The translations under genes and the position numbers were made by a program. DNA of 33,901 nucleotides from contig JBBDRM010000161.1 of NCBI GenBank assembly GCA_040905475.1, forward strand, positions 3,527 to 37,427, written 5' to 3'. The notes beneath the pieces are model-generated. The model saw only the letters and a list, made by a program, of their open reading frames with translations. It searched no databases and was not told the origin of the DNA. Origin of the DNA: Actinomycetota bacterium. GTDB lineage: Bacteria; Actinomycetota; AC-67. Within the stretch, counting starts at the first letter, position 1; each line of letters starts with the position of its first letter. Shown here in pieces: positions 1 through 8,145 of this stretch.

Positions 1-205
1 CGAACGTCACATCATGCGTCGCATCGAAATCATCGTTCAGGAACCACACGTTCCCCCGAACAACCCCCGGCGTGAAAACGCCGTCGTTATCCCAATCCCC
101 GACCACCGGGAAATCAGTCGACCGCCCGAACGCGAACGTCACATCATGCGTCGCATCGAAATCATCGTTCAGGAACCACACGTTCCCGCGGACCACGCCG
201 GGAGT
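1..205 (-). repeat. Tandem coding repeat, 132-bp (44-aa) period
   Basis: Positions 1-55 and 133-187 are identical over 55 bp, exactly 132 bp apart. Each falls at the same phase of the 44-residue protein repeat in the secreted protein. Only the first unit is complete; the array continues past the left edge. Identity at the DNA level, including wobble bases, points to recent duplication or gene conversion. Confidence 0.85.
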
Positions 206-1129
206 GAATCCGATGTCGGCCTGGGTGAAGTCGGCCTGCGTAGTGGCGACGGGATTGCCGGCCTCGTCGGTTACGAGCGAAGGCGCTCCGGTAGGGTTGA
301 CGAACGTGTCGTAGGGGGCCCCGGGCGTCAACGGGGCGTCGGGGTCGATCGTTGCCGTCAACGTGGGAGTCGTCGGGCCGGGGGTGACCGCGGAGCTGAG
401 GTTCGCGCCCGCCCCGTCTGCTCGTAGTACCACGTTGTCTTCCGTTACTCCGACGACCTCCTCGCTGAAGGTCCACACGACGTTGCCGGTCTGCGTCGAA
501 GGGGTCGCGGTCAATTGAGCGGTCGGCGCGCTTGTCTCGGCGGTGATGGTCTCTGTTGTATCGGGGGCGGGGCACGCCAGAACGGAAGTCGCCGGAGTCG
601 TCTCGAACGCGCATCCGAGGAGAATGCTGGGAATCCCCACGGTGAAGTCGTCCGCTTCCTCGACCAGGCTAGAGGTCTCGACCGCCAGGAAGTACGTGTA
701 GGACCCTTCGGCTGCGGCCGGGATCGTCGAAGAGACTCCGACCGTAACGCCTCCGGCTCCGTCGTGGCCGAACGTGCTGACCAGGTCGTCGTCGCCGTCG
801 AGCACGTCGTTCACCGCGCCGTCGTCTCGATAGACCGCCACCCCGGCCGGACTCGCCTGGAGATCTTCGAGCGTCGTGAGGTCGAAGTCCCCGTCCCCAC
901 CGACGTCCGCGAGCCGCACCGAGAGACCATCGAACGTCGCGGTGCCACCGGAATCGGTCATATTGATGCCGAAGACCGCTTTTCGGACCTCGGTCCCGAT
1001 GAGGAACCCGGGCTGCGTGAGATCGGTCACGGTTATCGACGCTGCCAGCGCCGCGGGTGCGGCGAGCATGACCGCAGCGATGGTCCCGACCAGAAGAACC
1101 GCCAGCCGGCGGCTACGCACCGAACTCAT
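1..1129 (-). CDS. Large secreted repeat protein, 3' end beyond window
   Basis: This reading frame is open from an ATG at 1129 to the left edge, giving 376 visible codons. A GGAGG Shine-Dalgarno lies 4 nt before the ATG. Residues 1-30 form a signal peptide: an Arg-rich start, a hydrophobic core and an AxA-type site near APAALAA. Residues 31-190 are an acidic, Gly/Asp-rich extracellular-looking region with no family I recognise. Residues about 197-300 resemble an Ig-like SbsA/Big_5 domain (VVWTFSEEVVGVTEDNVVL). From residue 309 the protein is made of 44-residue repeats carrying RGNVWFLNDDFDATHDVTF and GDWDNDG. The same repeat family appears in the secreted protein at 10026. GDWDNDG resembles Ca-binding DxDxDG loops of FG-GAP/VCBS repeats. 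The protein is probably exported to the surface; its function is unknown. Confidence 0.8.
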   Translation of the reverse strand, partial: MSSVRSRRLAVLLVGTIAAVMLAAPAALAASITVTDLTQPGFLIGTEVRKAVFGINMTDSGGTATFDGLSVRLADVGGDGDFDLTTLEDLQASPAGVAVYRDDGAVNDVLDGDDDLVSTFGHDGAGGVTVGVSSTIPAAAEGSYTYFLAVETSSLVEEADDFTVGIPSILLGCAFETTPATSVLACPAPDTTETITAETSAPTAQLTATPSTQTGNVVWTFSEEVVGVTEDNVVLRADGAGANLSSAVTPGPTTPTLTATIDPDAPLTPGAPYDTFVNPTGAPSLVTDEAGNPVATTQADFTQADIGFTPGVVRGNVWFLNDDFDATHDVTFAFGRSTDFPVVGDWDNDGVFTPGVVRGNVWFLNDDFDATHDVTF

Positions 1130-1210
1130 CGAACCTCCAGCCCCGCGCCCCTGTCACCCGTCTCCGCGATGGAGTCCTAAGCGAGGTCTCGTCCGCTGGC
1201 CCGACGTCCT

Positions 1211-2641
1211 TTAGCGTTCGGCGAACCGGCGGAACAAGCCCTCATTGGCGTCCAGACGTTGCCGGAGCTCTTCCTCGGTCGCGAGGACGATCTGTGTGGG
1301 AGCCGTGCCCCAGCGCTCGAGTTCCTCGAAGAGCTCGATCAACGGCGACGGGTCGTCCGTCCGTGGGCGGATGTAGACGAAAAGCATGCTTTCGTCTCCT
1401 GCGATGAGCTCGACCTGGAACTCCAGCGCCCTCGGGACCGCCGAGGCCGCCGCGTAGCGGAAGTCGAAGCGGACCGCGCGGCCGTTGAGCCGGACCCGGC
1501 GCTGCCACGCGTTCCGGCGCACGCTCGGCCCGACACGGGGGACGGTGCGTCCACAGTTGGGACACGGCTGGCTCGTGACGCCGCCGAGCGCAAGATCGCC
1601 GGAGCGCCAGCGCGGCACACCGCCGCCGCGGAAGCCGAGCGGGGTGATCGTGATCTCGCCGGGCGTCTGCTCGCCGAGCGACTGAGCCGTGTCCGGCGAA
1701 AGGACCTCGACCAACTCGAGATCGGGGTACGTGTGGAACCCGAAGGTCTCGGATTTTCCGACCGGGACCGCGCACTCGCCCCAAAGGACGCGGCCTTCCG
1801 CCGGGCCGTACGCCGCGGCGATGCGAGCGTCGGTCGCTCCGGCCGCTAGGAGCGCTTCGCCGAGTTGCTCCCGCTCGGCTTTGGTCAGCGAGCGTCCGAC
1901 CACGAGCAAGGCTCGGATCTCGCTCAGATCGAGGCCGGCGCTCCGGGCGGCTTCCGGGAATTCCCCCACCTCGTCCGCGGGGATAGCGATCGCCGTCGGG
2001 CGCATCGCGTCGAACGCGACCAAAGCGCGAACGATGTCGCCGCCCTCGCGTCGCGAATGGACCGCGCTCATCCCGACCCCGTGGGCCATGTAGAAGACGC
2101 CCCAGAAGTCGAGCGTCGGGCCGAACGGGATCAGGTTGAGAAGCCGATCCTCGCGGTCGATGCCGGTGAGCGCCGCGAGCCGTGAGCCGGCACGCGCGAA
2201 CAGATCCAGGTCGTCCCGGGTGTACGCGATCGGGATCGGGCCGCCGGGCCCGAACGCGAGGTGCTGGTGGATCGGCCGGGACGCCGCCTCGATGGCGAGC
2301 TGCTGGACGTCCTCGCCGCCGAGAAGCCGGGCCGTCGCGACCCGTCTCAACGTGCTGCGGTCGCTGAACCGGCGAACGCCCTCCGCGGTGCCCTGCAGGA
2401 CGAGCCCACGGGCGCCCTCCGGGTTTCGCACGGGGTCGAGGACCTCCGCCCGCGTCGCCGTCGGGATCTTGGTCAGCTCGTCGAGCCCCTTGAACGTGCG
2501 CGCGTCGAGGCCCGCTGCGAGCAGCCGCGCACGGGCCGTGGGCACATGCGCCAGCTGCATCTGAAGCAGGGTTTGGCGCAGCAATTGATCCTGCGAGCGC
2601 CGATTGTCCTTGGAGGAAACCTGATCCCAGGGGCGAGCCAC
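1211..2641 (-). CDS. PaaK-like adenylate-forming protein with degenerate P-loop
   Basis: A 476-residue protein of the phenylacetate-CoA ligase (PaaK) branch of the ANL superfamily, whose members activate a carboxylate with ATP and pass it to CoA. Recognisable parts are AYTRDDL (139-145), AAYGPAEG (276-283, the A5 motif with its Glu), GEITITPLG (328-336), RWRSGDLA (344-351, with the A7 Asp) and CPNCGRTVPRVG (360-371), which matches the PaaK zinc/cysteine region. The usual Ser/Thr-Gly-rich P-loop (SSGTTGKP) is replaced by AFGPGGPIP (129-137), without Lys, Ser or Thr. ATP binding may therefore be altered or lost. The GTG start at 2641 has a TAGAAT box 7 nt upstream and no Shine-Dalgarno. The neighbours give no clear pathway. 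Confidence 0.75.
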   Translation of the reverse strand: MARPWDQVSSKDNRRSQDQLLRQTLLQMQLAHVPTARARLLAAGLDARTFKGLDELTKIPTATRAEVLDPVRNPEGARGLVLQGTAEGVRRFSDRSTLRRVATARLLGGEDVQQLAIEAASRPIHQHLAFGPGGPIPIAYTRDDLDLFARAGSRLAALTGIDREDRLLNLIPFGPTLDFWGVFYMAHGVGMSAVHSRREGGDIVRALVAFDAMRPTAIAIPADEVGEFPEAARSAGLDLSEIRALLVVGRSLTKAEREQLGEALLAAGATDARIAAAYGPAEGRVLWGECAVPVGKSETFGFHTYPDLELVEVLSPDTAQSLGEQTPGEITITPLGFRGGGVPRWRSGDLALGGVTSQPCPNCGRTVPRVGPSVRRNAWQRRVRLNGRAVRFDFRYAAASAVPRALEFQVELIAGDESMLFVYIRPRTDDPSPLIELFEELERWGTAPTQIVLATEEELRQRLDANEGLFRRFAER

Positions 2642-2648
2642 GGCGCCT

Positions 2649-2654
2649 ATTCTA
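2649..2654 (-). promoter_or_regulatory. -10 box (TAGAAT) of leaderless PaaK-like gene
   Basis: On the minus strand TAGAAT is followed by 7 nt and then the GTG start at 2641, so a start site at the normal distance would fall on the first base of the start codon. I see no convincing -35. Confidence 0.5.
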
Positions 2655-2687
2655 CGGACGCACCGCTTCCGCGCCTCGCGGCCGGAA

Positions 2688-3473
2688 ATGGCTCGGCAAA
2701 GGCCGGCCCGCTACCATCCGCACGCTGTGGAAGAGATCGCACGGACCCCGGCCAGGCTCATAATCACCGGTGAGCGGACGCTGCCCGGCATCCCCGAGGA
2801 GAATTACTGGTTCCAACGGCACGTCGTCGCGTACCGGTTCGCCGCCGAACGCGTCGCGGATATGGACGTCCTCGACGCCGGGTGCGGCGAAGGGTACGGC
2901 GCCTCGATCCTCGCCGGACGGGCCTCCAAAGTCCTCGGCATCGACCTCGAGAGCGATGTGATCGACCACGCGTCCGAGCGCTATCCGAACGTGCGCTTCG
3001 AGGCCGGCGACCTCTCGACGCTTGCGTTCCCGGAAGGATCGTTCGATGCGATCGTGTCGTTCCAGGTGATCGAGCACCTCCAGAGCCCGCGCGGGTTCGC
3101 GACCGAATGCGCGCACGTGCTTCGACCGGGTGGTCTCCTCGTGCTGTCCACACCGAACCGGCTCACGTTCTCCCCTGAAGGCGTCCGCAACCCATTCCAC
3201 ACCGTCGAGTTCGCTCCCGAGGAGCTTCGCGGCGTGCTCGAGGAGAGCTTCGACGTCCAGATGCTCGGCGGCACGTTCCACAAGTGGCGCCTGTCCCTGG
3301 TCGAAAGCGGCATGCGCAGCAGCATTCCCGAGCGGCTCATCGCCCAGCCGGCCCCGGAGTGGCCGGCCTGGCTCCGCCGGGTCGTTGCAGCGGTCAAACC
3401 ACGTGACTTCCGGATCAGCCAGAAGCACGTGGAGCGCTCGCTGGACCTGGTCGCCGTCGCGCGCCGTCGGTAG
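2688..3473 (+). CDS. Class I SAM methyltransferase, Rv3030-like
   Basis: A 261-residue protein with SAM-binding motif I VLDAGCGEGYGA (61-72), an acidic residue closing strand 2 (LGIDLES), and post-motifs FDAIVSFQVIEHL and LRPGGLLVLSTPN. ITGERTLPGIPEENYWFQRH near the N terminus resembles the mycobacterial Rv3030 family, proposed to methylate glucose in methylglucose lipopolysaccharide. It lies 9 bp before a GH57 branching enzyme and near an Rv3032-like glucosyltransferase, which reproduces the mycobacterial gene set. The substrate is therefore inferred to be an intracellular alpha-glucan. The ATG at 2688 has only a weak ribosome site. A GTG at 2727, just before the conserved part, is a plausible alternative. 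Confidence 0.8.
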   Translation: MARQRPARYHPHAVEEIARTPARLIITGERTLPGIPEENYWFQRHVVAYRFAAERVADMDVLDAGCGEGYGASILAGRASKVLGIDLESDVIDHASERYPNVRFEAGDLSTLAFPEGSFDAIVSFQVIEHLQSPRGFATECAHVLRPGGLLVLSTPNRLTFSPEGVRNPFHTVEFAPEELRGVLEESFDVQMLGGTFHKWRLSLVESGMRSSIPERLIAQPAPEWPAWLRRVVAAVKPRDFRISQKHVERSLDLVAVARRR

Positions 3474-3482
3474 CGGCGGCCC

Positions 3483-5021
3483 GTGGGCGTCTTCTCGCTC
3501 GTCCTTCACACGCATCTACCGTATGTGCGGCGCAACGGCGTCTGGCCGTCCGGTGAGGACTTCTTCCACCAAGCCGCGACCGAGAGCTACCTGCCGATGC
3601 TCTCCACGCTCGAGCGCATCGCCGAACGGAACGACGGCGATCCGGCGCTGACCGTCGGCATCACGCCGCTGATCGCGCACCAACTCCAAGACCCCTACAT
3701 GCTCCGCGAACTTGCCCTGTACCTCGGCCGGTACGAGCTGCGCGCCTGGTGGCAGGTCGCCAACTACAACGACGTCTACACCGAGGAGTTCAAAGACATC
3801 GCCGCGTTCTACGCGCGCCACGCGCGCCGCCAGCTTGCCCGGCTGGAATCGCTCCCGAACGGCATCGCCGGCGCCTTCGGGGCGCTCGAGCGCGCCGGCG
3901 TCATCGAGATCGCCGGAGGACCCGCCTCGCACCCGGTCCTGCCCGAGATCGGCGAGCCGAGCATCATGCGCGCGCAGGTCTTCCACGGCGTGGCCGAGCT
4001 CGAGCGTCACTTCGGGGTGCGTCCCCGCGGGATGTGGCTCCCGGAGTGTGCTTACCGGCCGGGCCTCGGGATCGAGGAGCTCCTCGAGGAGGCGGGCGTC
4101 ACGCACGTCGTCGTGGACGGTCCGACGATGCTGCGGAGCGACGGTCCTGACGCCACGTTCCGTCCGCGCCGGATCGGCGCGAGCAACGTCGCCGCGTTCG
4201 CGCGCAACCTCGACGTCACCTACCGCGTCTGGTCTCCGACGGGCGGCTACCCGGGCAACAAGTGGTACCGCGAATACTTCGCCTACGACATGACGGCCGG
4301 ATTCAAGAACTGGCGCGTGACATCGGTCCACACGCCGATCGCAGGCAAGAAGCCGTACGACCCGGCCCGCGGAGCCGAAAGAGCCGCCAAGGACGCCGAG
4401 GATTTCGTCGCCCTCGTCGATCGGTCGTTGACCGAGCACGAGGAACGCACCGGCGCAGAGGGCATCGTGGTGGCGTGCTACGACACCGAGCTCTTCGGCC
4501 ACTGGTGGTTCGAGGGCCCGGCGTTCCTCGAGAAGGTCTACGCCCTGCTCGAGGGCCACCCGCGCATCAGGCCGATGTCGCTCGGCCGTGCCCTCGAGGA
4601 AGTGCCGCCCGAGCGCTCCGTGGAACTGGCTGAGGGCTCGTGGGGTTTCCGCAAGGACCTCCGCTCGTGGGTCGCCCCGGAGACCGAGGACATGTGGCGG
4701 GTGCTCGCCGAGACCGAGTCGGAGACCGTGCGCCTCGCTCGCAAGTTCGCCGAGCCGGGCCCCTCTCAGGGACGCGCGATGTCACAGCTCGCCCGCGAGC
4801 TCTTCCTGCTCCAATCGAGCGACTGGCCGTTCATGGTGCTGCGCGGGAAGAACGCCGGCTACGCGCGCGAGCGCTTCGAGGGCCACCGGGAGCGCTGGTC
4901 GCGGCTCGCCGACGCGCTGCTCCGACGGATGCCGGCCGCGCCGCTCGATCGCCTCACCGCGGAGCTGGCCGAGATCGACAATGCGTTCCCGGACCTCAGC
5001 TACAGCGCGTTCAGCTCGTAA
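3483..5021 (+). CDS. GH57 1,4-alpha-glucan branching enzyme
   Basis: A 512-residue family GH57 protein, the usual size for the branching-enzyme subgroup. These enzymes cut an alpha-1,4 chain and rejoin it as an alpha-1,6 branch. HTHLPYV (9-15) is the first conserved motif. MWLPECAY carries the predicted nucleophile Glu188, and YDTELFGHWWFEG carries the predicted acid/base Asp334. The C-terminal helical region (DWPFMVLRGKNAGYARERFEGH) is typical of branching members rather than GH57 amylases. The start is a GTG 9 bp after the methyltransferase stop, so the two are co-transcribed. It matches mycobacterial Rv3031 by order and family. Its 3' end overlaps the convergent protease gene by 22 bp. Confidence 0.88.
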   Translation: MGVFSLVLHTHLPYVRRNGVWPSGEDFFHQAATESYLPMLSTLERIAERNDGDPALTVGITPLIAHQLQDPYMLRELALYLGRYELRAWWQVANYNDVYTEEFKDIAAFYARHARRQLARLESLPNGIAGAFGALERAGVIEIAGGPASHPVLPEIGEPSIMRAQVFHGVAELERHFGVRPRGMWLPECAYRPGLGIEELLEEAGVTHVVVDGPTMLRSDGPDATFRPRRIGASNVAAFARNLDVTYRVWSPTGGYPGNKWYREYFAYDMTAGFKNWRVTSVHTPIAGKKPYDPARGAERAAKDAEDFVALVDRSLTEHEERTGAEGIVVACYDTELFGHWWFEGPAFLEKVYALLEGHPRIRPMSLGRALEEVPPERSVELAEGSWGFRKDLRSWVAPETEDMWRVLAETESETVRLARKFAEPGPSQGRAMSQLARELFLLQSSDWPFMVLRGKNAGYARERFEGHRERWSRLADALLRRMPAAPLDRLTAELAEIDNAFPDLSYSAFSS

Positions 5022-5776
5022 GGCCTCGGCCAGGGGTTCGGCTTGCACGTATTGCCGTTCGTGGTCATGCCCTTGGACTGCTGCATCATCACCGGCGCGT
5101 ACGCCCCGTCCTTCGAGCATCCGCGGTGATGCTGGCCGAGCGTGTGGCCGATCTCGTGGTTGACGAGCATCTGCCGGTAGACGGGCACCGCTCCGGGCCA
5201 ATGGTCCGACCCCTTGAACCATCGGTCGGAGTTGAGCACGACCTCTTTGGAGCCGGCGCACGAGTAGTAGTAGTTCACGCTCAGCCCGATCAGCTGCATG
5301 CAGCGCTTCTCCGCCGAGGCCGGCTTGCGCAGACCGACCAGCAGCGAGCCGTTCGGGTCGTATCGGAACCGGACCTTGCCGCTCCCGATCCACGAGCGCT
5401 CGTCGCAGAGCACCGACAGCAAGTCCTCCACGAACCGCGACGGCGTGGTAGCCAGCCCGTCCTCGACCAGAACCCGGAACCGAACCAGCTTCGCACCCGG
5501 CGTCCCGCAGGTCTTGCTCGGCTGCGCGGGCCCGGAGCTGGCGAGGAATGACGGAGCGACGACCGACTTCTTGACCGGCACCGGGGTCGGCTTCGCGGTG
5601 GTCTTGGCGGAAGGCATCGTCGTGGGAGCGGCCCCGACATTCGGCGGCAGAAGGGCTACGGCTCGGGTTTGCGGCCGCCCGGCCTCCGCGAGGATCGCGG
5701 TACCGGCGCCGCCTCCGAAGCCGAAAAGCAAGCCGACGAGTGCGCCGAACCACACCGGCCGCCATCCGATCTTCAA
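5000..5776 (-). CDS. DUF3152-type membrane-anchored zinc metalloprotease
   Basis: A 258-residue protein. Residues 1-30 form a hydrophobic signal or anchor segment, 35-85 a Thr/Pro/Ala-rich linker, and 90-258 the catalytic domain. VNHEIGHTLGQHHRGC holds an extended HExxHxxGxxH zinc site (His207, Glu208, His211, His217), followed by a Met-turn candidate YAPVMMQQSKGM (226-237). Five or more cysteines suggest disulfides outside the cell. This arrangement fits the actinobacterial DUF3152 family, whose substrates are not known to me. The start appears to be TTG at 5776; a GTG at codon 8 is possible. It is antisense between the branching enzyme and the glucosyltransferase and overlaps the former's 3' end by 22 bp. 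Confidence 0.78.
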   Translation of the reverse strand: MKIGWRPVWFGALVGLLFGFGGGAGTAILAEAGRPQTRAVALLPPNVGAAPTTMPSAKTTAKPTPVPVKKSVVAPSFLASSGPAQPSKTCGTPGAKLVRFRVLVEDGLATTPSRFVEDLLSVLCDERSWIGSGKVRFRYDPNGSLLVGLRKPASAEKRCMQLIGLSVNYYYSCAGSKEVVLNSDRWFKGSDHWPGAVPVYRQMLVNHEIGHTLGQHHRGCSKDGAYAPVMMQQSKGMTTNGNTCKPNPWPRPYELNAL

Positions 5777-5918
5777 CCTGCTCAGGAGACCCCCCTACGA
5801 GCCGAATCTCGAAAGGATATTCAGGGCGACTCTCGATAGCGACTCGCCGCGGAACGATCACCGTTTTGCCCGGTAGTGGACGCGCGTGAAAGGATTCGCC
5901 GACCTCAGGGGCTGGCTC

Positions 5919-7193
5919 ATGCGGATCCTCATCCTTTCGTGGGAGTACCCGCCGCGCATCGTCGGCGGCTTGGGGAAGCACGTCCACCGACTGTCGCTCG
6001 CCCTCGCCGAGGCCGGGCACACCGTCCACGTGGTCACCCGAGATCACCCGGACGCGCCGCCCGAGGAAGAGATCGACGGCGTCCACGTCGTTCGCGTCGG
6101 CGAATACCCGCCGATGGTTCCCTTCGACGAGCTGATCCCCTGGGTGATGCAGTTCAACGTGGGCGTCCTCGAGCGGGCGACCAAGATCCTGCTCGAGGAG
6201 GAGGTCGATCTCGTCCACGCGCACGACTGGCTCGTCGGATACGCGGCCGCGGGAGTGAAGAACCTCTTCGACCTTCCCCTCGTGTCGACCGTCCACGCGA
6301 CCGAGTACGGCCGCCATCAGGGGTACCTCCCGGGCCCGATGAACAAGCTGATCCACCAGATCGAGTGGTGGCTCACCTACGAGTCACGCCGCACGATCAC
6401 CTGCTCGCGCTACATGCACGACCAGATCCAGGAGATCTTCCAGCTCCCCGCGGACAAACTCGACGTGATCTCGAACGGCGTCGATCTGGACGCGGTGCAC
6501 AAGCCCGATGGGATCGAGGAGTTCCGCGCCGAGCGCCTCGCCGACGGCGAGAAGATGATCTTCTTCGCCGGACGCCTCGAGTACGAGAAGGGCGTGCAGA
6601 CGGTCCTCGACGCGCTGCCGCTCGTAGACCAGCAGGTTCCGGTCCGCTTCTTCGTGGCCGGCGTCGGCACGCACGAGCAGGCGTTGCGCGAGCACGTCGA
6701 GCGCGACGGCCTCGACGGGCGCGTCGAGTTCCTCGGCTTCGTTCCCGACGAGGAGCTGGCCATGTTCTATGCCGCGGCCGACCTCGCCGTGGTGCCGTCC
6801 TTGTACGAGCCGTTCGGCATGGTCGCGCTCGAGACTATGGCCGCCGGCACGCCGTGTATCGCCGCCGACACCGGCGGCCTGCGCGAGCTCGTCGTGCACG
6901 ACGCGACGGGGTTGCGATTCGAGCCCGGCGACCCCGCCTCGCTCGCCGGCGCGATCCTGCGCTTGCTCACCGACGCGCGGCTCGACCGGCGCCTCACCTT
7001 GGACGCGCGGCGGATGCTCAACGACCAGTTCTCTTGGACGTCCATCGCCGATCGGACGGTGGACGTCTACGAGCGGGCGATCCGCGAAGAGCGCCGCCTC
7101 CGCCGGACCCACCGGCGCGAGGAGCGCGCTCCGCTCCGCGTCATCCTCGGCCGGTCCGAGATCCTCGGGCTGGCCGGCGAACCCGCAGGCTAG
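5919..7193 (+). CDS. GT4 alpha-glucosyltransferase, Rv3032-like
   Basis: A 424-residue GT-B glycosyltransferase of family GT4. The N-terminal Rossmann domain opens with MRILILSWEYPPRIVGGLGK, containing the GGLG acceptor/phosphate loop. The C-terminal donor domain has AGRLEYEKG (Arg219, Lys224) and the EX7E motif EPFGMVALE (Glu297, Glu305), then GTPCIAADTGGLREL. Family members extend alpha-1,4-glucans from ADP- or UDP-glucose, and Rv3032 builds the backbone of mycobacterial methylglucose lipopolysaccharide. I chose the ATG at 5919 because conserved homology starts there and AGGGG precedes it; a GTG at 5886 would add 11 residues. With the branching enzyme and methyltransferase it forms a glucan-building set. 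Confidence 0.85.
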   Translation: MRILILSWEYPPRIVGGLGKHVHRLSLALAEAGHTVHVVTRDHPDAPPEEEIDGVHVVRVGEYPPMVPFDELIPWVMQFNVGVLERATKILLEEEVDLVHAHDWLVGYAAAGVKNLFDLPLVSTVHATEYGRHQGYLPGPMNKLIHQIEWWLTYESRRTITCSRYMHDQIQEIFQLPADKLDVISNGVDLDAVHKPDGIEEFRAERLADGEKMIFFAGRLEYEKGVQTVLDALPLVDQQVPVRFFVAGVGTHEQALREHVERDGLDGRVEFLGFVPDEELAMFYAAADLAVVPSLYEPFGMVALETMAAGTPCIAADTGGLRELVVHDATGLRFEPGDPASLAGAILRLLTDARLDRRLTLDARRMLNDQFSWTSIADRTVDVYERAIREERRLRRTHRREERAPLRVILGRSEILGLAGEPAG

Positions 7194-7261
7194 GACCCCG
7201 GCCGGAAGTCGGGACTCCGGGCTCCTCAAGCGCCCGGCCGGCGCGGGCGACAATCGTAGAG

Positions 7262-7417
7262 ATGATCGCCTTCCTAGCCGGCATCTGCCTCAAGGGCGAC
7301 CACACGATCTGCCCTCCCGGCAGCACGGAGATCCCCGCCATCTTCGCCGCGTCCGCGGGCTTCCTCGCGCTGGCCCTCATCGGATTCATCTGGCTCGGCA
7401 CCCACACCAGGCGGTAA
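7262..7417 (+). CDS. Possible 51-aa single-span membrane protein
   Basis: A 51-residue ORF with one hydrophobic helix (about 27-46, IFAASAGFLALALIGFIWLG) and a short segment with two cysteines (KGDHTICPPGS) before it. The ATG at 7262 lies 7 nt after GACAAT, a weak -10-like hexamer, matching the leaderless pattern of nearby genes. It sits 68 bp after the glucosyltransferase gene and ends 9 bp before the convergent sulfotransferase stop. I recognise no family. It could be a real small membrane protein or chance coding. Confidence 0.45.
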   Translation: MIAFLAGICLKGDHTICPPGSTEIPAIFAASAGFLALALIGFIWLGTHTRR

Positions 7418-7426
7418 CGGCTCGCC

Positions 7427-8128
7427 TCAGAACCGATAGCCGAACCGCTCCATGTCGGGCCGGAAGACCTGCTCGACGAGCTTGCGCGCCGCATCCGTGT
7501 AGTACGACCGGTAGTCCTTGTCGCGTGGGGTGGGATTAAGGTTCGGCATCTCGAGGCCGGTCGGCGCACCGAGCTTCCGCAACACCTCGTCGAGATCCTC
7601 GTGGAGCCGCTCGAACTGCATCACGTGATCCATGCCGGCGAGGTAGCGTCCGTACATGTGCTGCGGCCGGACGGGGACGCGCTCACCGCTTCGCCACGGA
7701 CGGACCCGGCTCGGATGCGTGTACCGCTCGGTCACCCATTCGCTGAAGCTCATGTCGGCCGACCTCCGGACGTCCTCGAGCGCGCGCGGCTTCCGGTGAA
7801 GGAACGAATCCTTGTCGTCGACCAGCTCGGCGTAGGTCGTCTTGTTCTTCACGTACAGGGACACCAGCGAGTCGAACGGGTTCCGCACCGCGCAGAACTT
7901 GAAGAGCTGCGCCGGCTTCTCCTTGGCGATCAACCCGTAGTCGAGGAGGTCGGCCAGCGTGCTGTGCTTCGAGTCGACGAGCAGCCGGCCGTTCTCGTCG
8001 AGGATGTCCTTCCACGGCACCCGCGCGACCTTCAGATGCGGAACGAGGATCCCGTACGCGATCGAAGTGCAGCCCGTCCTCGGGGACATCACGAACAGGA
8101 ACTTGTACGCCTCGGAGATGTACGCCAT
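7427..8128 (-). CDS. PAPS-dependent sulfotransferase (Sulfotransfer_2-like)
   Basis: A 233-residue protein. VMSPRTGCTSIAYGI (13-27) matches the 5'-phosphosulfate loop of PAPS sulfotransferases, and FCAVRNPFDSLVSLY (78-92; Arg82, Ser87) the 3'-phosphate-binding motif. These enzymes move sulfate from PAPS to a hydroxyl or amine, and family 2 members usually act on carbohydrates. The gene is third in a minus-strand operon, 17 bp after the acyltransferase stop. The acceptor is unknown; next to a glucan cluster a polysaccharide or glycolipid is the natural guess. No signal peptide is visible, so it is likely cytoplasmic. Confidence 0.78.
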   Translation of the reverse strand: MAYISEAYKFLFVMSPRTGCTSIAYGILVPHLKVARVPWKDILDENGRLLVDSKHSTLADLLDYGLIAKEKPAQLFKFCAVRNPFDSLVSLYVKNKTTYAELVDDKDSFLHRKPRALEDVRRSADMSFSEWVTERYTHPSRVRPWRSGERVPVRPQHMYGRYLAGMDHVMQFERLHEDLDEVLRKLGAPTGLEMPNLNPTPRDKDYRSYYTDAARKLVEQVFRPDMERFGYRF

Positions 8129-8145
8129 CGCTCGCTGTGGCTCGA

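Noticed and set aside
1-190. Possible CRISPR array from repeated sequence
   Set aside because: Only two visible copies with a 132-bp period, in frame with a protein repeat; spacers and repeat lengths do not fit CRISPR.
4782-6356. Minus-strand ORF of about 524 codons spanning three genes
   Set aside because: Overlaps the clear GH57, DUF3152 and GT4 coding frames; the translation is Arg-rich with no domain.
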